From NCBI GenBank assembly GCA_964370235.1, contig CAYJIL010000020.1, forward strand, positions 1-28,330: a stretch of DNA of 28,330 bases, read 5' to 3'. Below the pieces are notes generated by a model that searched no databases, had not been told where the DNA came from, and saw nothing but the letters and a program-made list of their open reading frames with translations. The DNA comes from CAYJIL01 sp964370235 (GTDB lineage Bacteria; Bacteroidota; Bacteroidia; Bacteroidales; Rikenellaceae). Both the position numbers and the translations under genes were made by a program. Of the stretch, positions 14,724 through 21,714 are shown one piece after another (the stretch's first letter is position 1; each line of letters begins with the position of its first letter).

Positions 14724-16862
14724 ATGGATAGATATACATCGAAGCTAGCCAAGCTAAAAGCAATGAAGCTAGCACAAACACAAGAGAAAATAAAGGCCGA
14801 AGGTGTGCTTGACGAAGACGACTACGGTCGTATTGTTCCGCCCAAAGGTAACTGGGAGATTATTCCAAACCACGAAGATGGTTCGTTCTATGGCTTTGAT
14901 GGCTGGTGCAATAACTTTTGCTCGTTAATGAACGTGCACCCAACATATGTAACAGAGTATGACGCCTTTGCTGGTAGATGGATGTATTTTATGTCAAAAA
15001 TGCGCCCCGGGAAATGGAACCCCGACTACCCATACGACCACTTGTTGGGTGATATTAAGAAGTATGATATTATATGTGGTATTGGCGATGATGCACACTT
15101 TGCACCAGATTTTCAAATGGGCGTAGAGCTAGGCTGGGGAGGATTGTTGGCAAAGATAGATCACTATTCAAAAATTAACACATCGCCCGAGCAGCAACAT
15201 TTTTATTCGATACATCGCCGAGCAATTGAGTCGATACAAGGGTGGATTACTCGCCACATTGAGCATGCCAAGACATTGGCTGCATCTGCGACTAACGACG
15301 AGGATAGAGCACACTTTGAGGAGATAGTAGCTGTGAACGAGGCGGTATTGAGCGATGCTCCCAAAACCTTTAGGCAGGCATGCCAGTGGATTATTTGGTA
15401 TCACCTTGCATCGAGAACTTATAATCGTGACGGAGCGGGAGATCAGCTAGATGTGTTACTATATCCGTTCTACAAAAAAGATATTGAGGCTGGTATACTA
15501 GACAGAGAAGAGGCTATTTATCTGTTAGCTTGTTTTCTTATCAATGACCCAATATATTGGCAGCTGGGTGGTCCCGATGCAGAGGGCAACGACCAAACCA
15601 ACGAACTATCATTCATAATACTAGAGGCAGCAGACAAAATAGATACATCGCTAAATATTACGGTGCGTGTTCATGATAAACTAGATGCCAAACTACTAGA
15701 TGAGTCGGTTAAGTATCTTGTTAAGAACAAGAACGGCTGGCCACGCTTTTCGGGCAACGATGCTCTTGTAGAGGGTTTTATGCGCAATGGTTATAGCAGA
15801 GAGCTTGCCTGCAAGCGTATTGCAGTGGGTTGTAACTGGATGTCGATTCCCGGCCGTGAATATACCATGAACGACTTGGTTAAGGTGAATATGGCAAAGG
15901 TGATGGAGATTGCTTTTGACGAAATGATGGAGCTAGAGCAGCAACCATCAACAGCTCTACTTTGGGAGCTAATTACAAAGCACCTAGAGGTTGCCGTTCA
16001 CACAGCAGCAGAGGGTATTCGCCACCACATGAAGTACCAAAGATTTAACGAGCCAGAGCTAATACTCAATCTACTTAGCCATGGCCCTATCGAAAAGGGT
16101 TGTGATGTAACAGCAGGTGGAGCACAAATGCTAAACCTTGCTATCGATGGTGCTGGCTTGGCAATTGTAGCAGATTCGATGGCAGCACTAGAGCAGCGAA
16201 TCGAGAAAGAGAGCAAAATCACTTGGGAACAAATTGCCGAGCATATCGCAAACGATTACAGAGGCATGGAGGGCGAAAAAATTCGCCTGATGATGGCATC
16301 TAGCGAGCGTTATGGTGCCGAAGGGTCACTAGGCGAAAAATGGGCTATTGCTCTCAAAGAGTTATTTACAGAAATGGTACGTAGCGAGTCGAGCGGCGAT
16401 CAACTATTCATTGCTGGATTATTCTCGTGGGCAAATACAATAGGATTAGGCGAAGGCGTTGGAGCTACGGCAGACGGTCGCAAAGCGGGCAAACCACTAT
16501 CGCACGGAGCCAACCCATCGGCAGGTTTTGTCGAGGATGGTGCATCGCTATCGCTATCGACAGCCATCGCACGAGTACAACCCGGCTATGGAAATACAGC
16601 ACCAATGCAATGGGAGCTAGATCCAACATTTGCACACGAAGATAATGTAGGTATTATTAGCGCCATCATCAAAAGCCATTGCAAGATGGGCGGTACACTC
16701 ATAAATGCCAATATTATGGATAAACAAGCTGTGCTTGATGCACACAAAGATCCTACGAAATATCCCGATCTTGTGGTAAGGGTAACAGGTTTTACGGCAT
16801 ATTTTTGTATGCTCTCACCAAAGTTTAGAGAGCTAGTTGTTGAACGAATTTTGGTAAGCTAA
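14724..16862 (+). CDS. Glycyl radical enzyme (PFL-like) of unknown substrate
   Basis: A 712-residue cytoplasmic, oxygen-sensitive radical enzyme. The glycyl-radical motif is RVTGFTAYF with Gly689. The thiyl-radical Cys is Cys370 in the loop RIAVGCNWMSIPGREYTMND. The preceding-domain motif GATADGRKAGKPLSHGANPS is at 580-599. Length and motifs fit the dehydratase/lyase-type pyruvate formate-lyase superfamily. Characterised GRE dehydratases and lyases (diol, choline, hydroxyproline) have GCVE/GCIE at the active site, where Glu is a base; here the position is GCNW with no Glu, and there is no Cys-Cys pair as in true pyruvate formate-lyase. The function is thus unassigned. Partners: its activase upstream, and a cupin protein starting 4 bases downstream. 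Confidence 0.92.
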   Translation: MDRYTSKLAKLKAMKLAQTQEKIKAEGVLDEDDYGRIVPPKGNWEIIPNHEDGSFYGFDGWCNNFCSLMNVHPTYVTEYDAFAGRWMYFMSKMRPGKWNPDYPYDHLLGDIKKYDIICGIGDDAHFAPDFQMGVELGWGGLLAKIDHYSKINTSPEQQHFYSIHRRAIESIQGWITRHIEHAKTLAASATNDEDRAHFEEIVAVNEAVLSDAPKTFRQACQWIIWYHLASRTYNRDGAGDQLDVLLYPFYKKDIEAGILDREEAIYLLACFLINDPIYWQLGGPDAEGNDQTNELSFIILEAADKIDTSLNITVRVHDKLDAKLLDESVKYLVKNKNGWPRFSGNDALVEGFMRNGYSRELACKRIAVGCNWMSIPGREYTMNDLVKVNMAKVMEIAFDEMMELEQQPSTALLWELITKHLEVAVHTAAEGIRHHMKYQRFNEPELILNLLSHGPIEKGCDVTAGGAQMLNLAIDGAGLAIVADSMAALEQRIEKESKITWEQIAEHIANDYRGMEGEKIRLMMASSERYGAEGSLGEKWAIALKELFTEMVRSESSGDQLFIAGLFSWANTIGLGEGVGATADGRKAGKPLSHGANPSAGFVEDGASLSLSTAIARVQPGYGNTAPMQWELDPTFAHEDNVGIISAIIKSHCKMGGTLINANIMDKQAVLDAHKDPTKYPDLVVRVTGFTAYFCMLSPKFRELVVERILVS

Positions 16863-16866
16863 CAAA

Positions 16867-17301
16867 ATGGGATTAATCGAAAAATATTCTGCGGATGGGC
16901 AGGGGTATCACCCCTTCCTAATTCGCCCACAGTGGCAGGTAGCACTACTTAACTATGCACCAGAAGAGTCGCTTGAGGCAATAGAAAAAATAGATATACA
17001 CTACCAAACAGATGAGGCATTTGTTATTCTCGAAGGCAGAGCAGCACTTATTGCAGCCACAATAGGGGATGGCGAAGTTAGTTTCGAGGCAGTAGATATG
17101 CAACCAAATATTGTGTACAACATTCCCAAAGACGTATGGCACAAGATTGCAATGTACCCAGGTAGTAAGGTTTTAATCATCGAGAACAAAGATACTCATT
17201 TGGGTGATTTTGAGTTTTATAATCTTAGTTCGGAGCAAAAAAACGATTTATGTACAGTTGTCGAAATGGCGATGAATCGTAGCAAAGAAATAGACCTATA
17301 A
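16867..17301 (+). CDS. Small cupin-fold protein
   Basis: A 144-residue single-domain protein with a cupin-like core: IHYQTDEAFVILEGRAALI (about 38-56) and NIPKDVWHKIAMYPGSKVLIIEN (about 82-104). A His (39) and a Glu (44) in motif 1 and a His (90) in motif 2 could bind a metal or substrate. No signal peptide. It starts 4 bases after the glycyl radical enzyme stop, so it is almost certainly part of the same pathway, perhaps handling the product (an isomerase, lyase or binding protein). No specific family is recognised. No good terminator is seen after it apart from a run of seven Ts at 17306-17312. Confidence 0.72.
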   Translation: MGLIEKYSADGQGYHPFLIRPQWQVALLNYAPEESLEAIEKIDIHYQTDEAFVILEGRAALIAATIGDGEVSFEAVDMQPNIVYNIPKDVWHKIAMYPGSKVLIIENKDTHLGDFEFYNLSSEQKNDLCTVVEMAMNRSKEIDL

Positions 17302-17366
17302 GACATTTTTTTAGCCGAATGGTTGAATTTATTGCTCATTTGCACTAATAATAGCGATTTATTTAC

Positions 17367-17374
17367 TATATTTG
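17367..17374 (+). promoter_or_regulatory. -7 element of the second AraC gene
   Basis: TATATTTG matches TAnnTTTG 35 bases before the ATG at 17410. The nearest TTTG upstream is 24 bases away rather than 19, so the promoter is suboptimal or activated. Confidence 0.4.
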
Positions 17375-17409
17375 CCATTTCAGAGATTAAGTTGAACTTA
17401 CTATAGAAT

Positions 17410-18339
17410 ATGACAAATATCGAAAATTTCGACAATAAAGTTAATAGTTTATCGCAGCTAACGATAGAAAAATTGGTTGAAATAGTTAAGGTTGACAGTA
17501 ATAATCACCTCAGCAATGAGGTGATTACCTTTAACCATAATATCGACCTACAAAGGTTTGAACACATATTTACCCATCCTTGTAAACTAGATGCCATTAC
17601 TGTTATATTTTGCATGAAAGGCAAAATGAAGGTAAAAGTAAACCTAAAAGAGGTAGAAATTACAGAGGGTATGATTTTTACTAATCTACCACAAAATATT
17701 ATACAGATAGACTACTCCGAAGATTTTCAGGCAAAGGGCTTTATAGCCTCGGCACATTATATGAAGGTTCTTAATGCCGATGCAAATATGCTGATACCTC
17801 TTTACAAGTATTTTCAGATGAATAATACATTTTTATTGGAGCAGGATCAGAACAAGCAAATTTATAGGCTAATGGATGCACTCTTTGATATTGTCAAAGA
17901 AAAGGAGACTCCATATAAGTATGAAATTGGTAGATGTATAATTACTACGCTGTGTTACAAGGTTAACGAAGCAATATACCTGAGCCACAAACTAGATGTA
18001 GACCCTAACGGAGGAAACAAACGTGCTACTATATATGAGCAGTTTATGAGACTACTAATCGAGAACCATAACACCGAACGCAATGTCTCGTTTTATGCTG
18101 CCAAGCTAGATCTATCACCAAAATATTTTTCGAAACTGATACAAGATTTCAGTGGTCGTAGTGCAGCGCAATGGATCGACGAATATGTAATACTAGAGGC
18201 AAAAGCCCTGCTTAGATATTCGAGAATGACCATTCAGCAGATTACCGAACATCTAAACTTCTCGACTCAGTCATTCTTTGGAAGGTACTTTAAGCACCAC
18301 ACAGGAATGTCACCCGGAGAGTATCGCAAGCGTGGATAG
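17410..18339 (+). CDS. AraC family transcriptional regulator
   Basis: A 309-residue regulator. The N-terminal part (about 45-190) is a diverged cupin/AraC ligand-binding domain (VIFCMKGKMKVKVNLKEVEITEGMIFTNLP). The C-terminal helix-turn-helix domain contains NVSFYAAKLDLSPKYFSKLIQDFSG and IQQITEHLNFSTQSFFGRYFKHHTGMSPGEYRK, typical of Bacteroidales AraC proteins. It is separated from the glycyl radical operon by 108 bases with its own -7 element and is followed by a clear terminator. It is unlike the AraC at 12880 in its N-terminal half, so it probably senses a different ligand. Confidence 0.87.
   Translation: MTNIENFDNKVNSLSQLTIEKLVEIVKVDSNNHLSNEVITFNHNIDLQRFEHIFTHPCKLDAITVIFCMKGKMKVKVNLKEVEITEGMIFTNLPQNIIQIDYSEDFQAKGFIASAHYMKVLNADANMLIPLYKYFQMNNTFLLEQDQNKQIYRLMDALFDIVKEKETPYKYEIGRCIITTLCYKVNEAIYLSHKLDVDPNGGNKRATIYEQFMRLLIENHNTERNVSFYAAKLDLSPKYFSKLIQDFSGRSAAQWIDEYVILEAKALLRYSRMTIQQITEHLNFSTQSFFGRYFKHHTGMSPGEYRKRG
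17502..17527 (+). repeat. 11-bp hairpin with GCAA tetraloop inside the AraC coding start
   Basis: TAATCACCTCA (17502-17512), GCAA, TGAGGTGATTA (17517-17527): a perfect 11-bp stem closed by a GNRA-type tetraloop, about codons 31-39 of the gene. Confidence 0.75.
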
Positions 18340-18363
18340 AGCATTGCAATAGTATAAAAGATT

Positions 18364-18421
18364 CTCATAGTAGCACATATTTGTTTTTTATAATACAATA
18401 TGTAATACTATGAGTTTTTTG
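18364..18421 (+). terminator. Rho-independent terminator after the second AraC gene
   Basis: CTCATAGTA (18364-18372) pairs with TACTATGAG (18406-18414), with an inner ACATATT/AATATGT pairing, and is followed by TTTTTTG. It separates the regulator from the EFR1 gene. Confidence 0.8.
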
Positions 18422-18453
18422 TATTTTATCATGCAACACTTAAACATTTTGGT

Positions 18454-19212
18454 ATGAAAAAGGCAAATCTTATCTACTTTAGTGCAACAGGTACGACTAG
18501 AACCATTATCGAGGCAATTGCCGAGGGTTGTGGTGTTGAGAATATAGAACACCATACTCTGCTAAGGCAACCACCCAAACACGTTCCCATATCAAAGAAC
18601 GAGTTAACTATTTTTGCAGTACCTGTCTACTCGGGGCGAGTGCCTAGCGTAGCAGCACAACGAATAAAATCTTTTGTAGGCGAAAAATCACCTGCCATAA
18701 TTGCAGTAATCTATGGCAATAGAGAATTTGATGATGCACTTATCGAACTACGAGACATTGTAACCGAATGTGGATTTATGGTGGCAAGTGCAGGTGCTTT
18801 TGTAGCACAACACTCTATCTTTCCAAAGGTGGGAGCAATGCGCCCCAACAGCAACGACCTAGCATTGGCAAAAGAGTTTGGAGCAAAGAGCACAATGCTC
18901 AGTTTCGATGGACAAATAGACGTGCCGGGAAACCCAAACTACAAAGCAGTATCGAATATTCCCCTACAACCCAAAACATCTAAAAAGCTATGTGATATGT
19001 GTGGAGCTTGTGTGACAGCCTGCCCAACGGGAGCAATTAGCAAAGGGAAACTAAAAATCGACAAGAAGTTATGTATCAAATGTGCACATTGCATAACGAT
19101 ATGCCCACAGAGGGCACGTAGCTTTGGTGGTTTACTATATAAAATAGCAGGTAGATCGTTCGAGAAAAAGAATGCAATGCCAAAATCGGCTCAGCTATTC
19201 TATAATATGTAA
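18454..19212 (+). CDS. EFR1 family ferredoxin (flavodoxin plus 2[4Fe-4S])
   Basis: A 252-residue cytoplasmic electron carrier. The N-terminal flavodoxin-like domain (1-150) has the FMN phosphate loop SATGTTRTII at 10-19 and AVPVYSGRVP at 55-64. The C-terminal domain has two bacterial ferredoxin clusters: Cys180, 183, 186, 190 (CDMCGACVTAC) and Cys207, 210, 213, 217 (CIKCAHCITIC). Such proteins are inferred to pass low-potential electrons. Radical SAM activases need a reduced flavodoxin or ferredoxin, so this neighbour is a candidate donor to the activase at 13834; the link rests on position only. It has its own transcription unit, after a terminator. Confidence 0.88.
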   Translation: MKKANLIYFSATGTTRTIIEAIAEGCGVENIEHHTLLRQPPKHVPISKNELTIFAVPVYSGRVPSVAAQRIKSFVGEKSPAIIAVIYGNREFDDALIELRDIVTECGFMVASAGAFVAQHSIFPKVGAMRPNSNDLALAKEFGAKSTMLSFDGQIDVPGNPNYKAVSNIPLQPKTSKKLCDMCGACVTACPTGAISKGKLKIDKKLCIKCAHCITICPQRARSFGGLLYKIAGRSFEKKNAMPKSAQLFYNM

Positions 19213-19225
19213 AATGTTGTTCGAT

Positions 19226-19273
19226 AAAAAATGCACTCCCTAAATCTTGCGATTTATAGGAGTGCATTTTTTT
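19226..19273. terminator. Bidirectional terminator between EFR1 and the aminotransferase
   Basis: AAAAATGCACTCC and GGAGTGCATTTTT form a perfect outer stem, continued by TAAATC/GATTTA around a TTGC loop, with A-runs on one side and T-runs on the other. It serves the convergent genes 18454-19212 and 19275-20582. Confidence 0.9.
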
Positions 19274-19274
19274 G

Positions 19275-20582
19275 TTACTGATGGTCAATATTAAAGAGTT
19301 TTACACGCTCCTCAAGCAGAGCTAGAATATCGTCACTCATGCGTGAGCAGCAACATCTTACACCGCTTTGTTTGCTACCAGTAGTTGTTAAAGATATTGA
19401 GCTAATGCCATATCCTATGAGGGCACTCATAAGCTCGCCACTTGTCATGCCATCGTAGCCAATGGTAAAGAAGAATCCATCGGCAATATCTCGCTCCATA
19501 TCTTTGTCGTAGACAATATGAAACCCGTTTTCACAAAAAATACGCTTCATTGCTTGGGTTCTGCGACCATACTCTTTTGTGTCTTCAACAAAGTTGAGTT
19601 TACCATCCGATGCTGCTTTAAACATTGCTGCTAGTGCATATTGCGTTGTGTGGGTAACGCCCGATGTAATCATGTATAGGACAGCATTTGTCATTACCGA
19701 CCCAAACTCACCGTCAGAACCATATCGCTGCTCTAGGGACGAGTAACGACGTGCATATAGCTTGTCTGATATGGCAACCACTGCAACTCTTTGCCCTGCG
19801 TAAGAGAATATTTTTGAACCCGATAGCATGATAATATAGTTATCGGTATATCGAGCAACCGTAGGCTGGTATGGTGCTGTGAATGGTACAGATAAATCGC
19901 TTCTAAAGTCCATTGCAAAGTATGCAAGATCTTCGAGCACAATAACATCGTATTTGGTTGCAAGACGACCAATTATCTCTAACTCGGTTTCGTTAAGGCA
20001 AAACCAAGCAGGGTTGTTGGGGTTGGAATATACAATTGCGCCTATATCGCCTTTGGCAAAAATTTGATCGAGCACCGACTCAAGCGCCTTACCTCGATAA
20101 TTATAAATATCGAAGCTCTCCCAATCGATACCAAGTATGTTTAGTTGCGATTTTTGGATAGGAAAACCGGGGTCGATGAATAGCACCTTGCCATTTCCCT
20201 TACACTGATTCGCCATTATGAACGAGGCAAACGATCCCTCAACACTTCCGGTTACGGGAATACAGCTTGTGGGCGACACATCAACACCCATGAATGCTTT
20301 AATAAATCGTGAACTTTCGTTTTTTAAAGGGGCAATGCCTTGGGCAGGGGGGTAGATAGCTGCCACGTTTGTTAGCAGAGCTTCACGTTCGGCATCCTTG
20401 CCAATTTGTGCTGCTAGTAGCCCCGGAACGCCTTGATCCATGCGAACAAAGGTAGTTTCACTCTTTTTTTCTAGTTCCATTGCTAAGTAAATTACTTGGC
20501 CAATGGTTGCGTTATCTAGCGACGATATTCCTAGCTCTGTCGCTGTTTCTTGTATTAATGAATTATCGAAAAGTTGTGCCAT
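19275..20582 (-). CDS. PLP-dependent aminotransferase, class I/II fold
   Basis: A 435-residue fold-type I PLP enzyme. The Schiff-base lysine is Lys257 in MLSGSKIFSYAGQR. NPNNP at 187-191 and LEDLAYF at 216-222 supply further PLP-pocket residues. The family is common in Bacteroidales genomes as an aminotransferase of unknown substrate, and specificity cannot be read from the sequence. The frame runs upstream to a TTG at 20627, but that stretch overlaps a -7 element, so I chose ATG 20582 (MAQLFDNS). Monocistronic, divergent from the BASS transporter. Confidence 0.87.
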   Translation of the reverse strand: MAQLFDNSLIQETATELGISSLDNATIGQVIYLAMELEKKSETTFVRMDQGVPGLLAAQIGKDAEREALLTNVAAIYPPAQGIAPLKNESSRFIKAFMGVDVSPTSCIPVTGSVEGSFASFIMANQCKGNGKVLFIDPGFPIQKSQLNILGIDWESFDIYNYRGKALESVLDQIFAKGDIGAIVYSNPNNPAWFCLNETELEIIGRLATKYDVIVLEDLAYFAMDFRSDLSVPFTAPYQPTVARYTDNYIIMLSGSKIFSYAGQRVAVVAISDKLYARRYSSLEQRYGSDGEFGSVMTNAVLYMITSGVTHTTQYALAAMFKAASDGKLNFVEDTKEYGRRTQAMKRIFCENGFHIVYDKDMERDIADGFFFTIGYDGMTSGELMSALIGYGISSISLTTTGSKQSGVRCCCSRMSDDILALLEERVKLFNIDHQ

Positions 20583-20624
20583 ATATTTATTTGTTGTTTC
20601 GTGCCATAATTTTGGGCTATCTTT

Positions 20625-20632
20625 CAAAGATA
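20625..20632 (-). promoter_or_regulatory. -7 element of the aminotransferase promoter
   Basis: TATCTTTG on the minus strand (20632-20625), 42 bases before ATG 20582; a TTTT sits at the 19-base -33 distance (one mismatch from TTTG). Confidence 0.55.
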
Positions 20633-20662
20633 ATAAATAACTCTATAAATTAAAATTTTATC

Positions 20663-20670
20663 TATCTTTG
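20663..20670 (+). promoter_or_regulatory. -7 element upstream of BASS transporter and uvrB
   Basis: TATCTTTG on the plus strand, about 100 bases before the transporter ATG, divergent from the aminotransferase promoter with 30 bases between the two -7 boxes. The -33 match is poor. Confidence 0.45.
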
Positions 20671-20718
20671 TCAGTAATTCCGAATTATTAATGTCGTCTG
20701 GCTATGCAATTGTCGATA

Positions 20719-20738
20719 GCCTACTATCAAAAGTAGGC
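20719..20738 (+). repeat. Small hairpin in the BASS transporter leader
   Basis: GCCTACT/AGTAGGC, a perfect 7-bp stem with a 6-base loop, lies in the predicted 5' leader. The leader also holds a 25-codon frame (20691-20768) ending 1 base before the transporter ATG, which may be chance. Confidence 0.5.
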
Positions 20739-20769
20739 ATTACTAGAGCTAGAGATAAAAATCTGTGAA

Positions 20770-21675
20770 ATGATTAAATTTTTGAAGAGTTGGGCTCTTG
20801 TAATCTCAATGGTACTTGGTGTATTGCTACAAGAACAGCTACTTGTTTTGGCTCCTGCAATTCCGTATCTCTTGGCAATTATGCTCTTTGTCTCGTTCTC
20901 TAAAGTTGATTTCTCGACCCTAAAGCTAGGCAAGTTACACTACACACTATTTACGATACAGATATTGGCATCGGTATTGGTGTATATGTTTGCTTTACCG
21001 CTGAGCGTTTCGCTTGCACAAGGTGCTATGGTGTGTATATTGATACCAACTGCGGCATCGGCAGCAGCAGTAGTGGCACTGCTTGGAGGCAATGTCTCGT
21101 CAATTGCGATATACACACTTTTTAACAGTGTTTTTTGTGCTGTGTTAATACCAATTATATTTTCGGCAGTGGGCATATCGCAAGATCTTAATTTTATTGA
21201 TTCACTGCTAACGGTGTGCAAATCGGTTATTCCAATGATATTTATTCCGCTACTACTAGCGTGGGTAATTAACAAATTTTTACCACTTGTTAAACGAGGT
21301 GTAACAAGACTGCTACCTTTGTCGTTTTATCTATGGGCATCGGCACTTATGATACTAACGGGCAAAACGGTACATTCGCTTGTAAATAGAGACCGCACCG
21401 ACGAGGGTATAATGATAGAAATATCGCTAGCTGCGGCATCGTTAATTATATGTATTGCGCAGTTTGTTATAGGCCGAAAGATTGGCAAACGATATGGAAT
21501 GTCGCTAGAGGCAGGACAGTGTCTAGGGCAAAAGAACACGATATTTGGCATTTGGTTAGCACAAATGTATTTGGTACCATATGCATCGCTTGCACCTGCT
21601 TGTTATGTATTATGGCAAAATGTCCTTAACTCCTATGAGGTGTGGAAGGCTCGCAAAAAGAGCGATAATCAATAA
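20770..21675 (+). CDS. Bile acid:sodium symporter (BASS/SBF-like) family transporter
   Basis: A 301-residue integral inner-membrane protein with about nine hydrophobic segments. Family-like features are the motif LFVSFSKVDFSTLKLGKL in the first third, VCILIPTAASAAAVVALLGGN near the middle, and the C-terminal crossover motif GQCLGQKNTIFGIWLAQ. BASS proteins move organic anions with sodium; the substrate here is unknown (bile acids, pantothenate and keto acids are known in the wider family). uvrB starts 39 bases downstream without a visible terminator, so the two are probably cotranscribed. Confidence 0.82.
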   Translation: MIKFLKSWALVISMVLGVLLQEQLLVLAPAIPYLLAIMLFVSFSKVDFSTLKLGKLHYTLFTIQILASVLVYMFALPLSVSLAQGAMVCILIPTAASAAAVVALLGGNVSSIAIYTLFNSVFCAVLIPIIFSAVGISQDLNFIDSLLTVCKSVIPMIFIPLLLAWVINKFLPLVKRGVTRLLPLSFYLWASALMILTGKTVHSLVNRDRTDEGIMIEISLAAASLIICIAQFVIGRKIGKRYGMSLEAGQCLGQKNTIFGIWLAQMYLVPYASLAPACYVLWQNVLNSYEVWKARKKSDNQ

Positions 21676-21714
21676 ACCGCACAGTTTTTTAATGTACTAT
21701 TAGATACCAAGACT

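Noticed and set aside
14724..16862. True pyruvate formate-lyase, choline lyase or hydroxyproline dehydratase
   Set aside because: There is no Cys-Cys pair and no GCVE/GCIE motif, and the partner genes of those pathways are missing nearby.
20691..20768. Separate 25-codon gene
   Set aside because: Too short, with no recognisable features and no strong signal; kept only as a note on the transporter leader.
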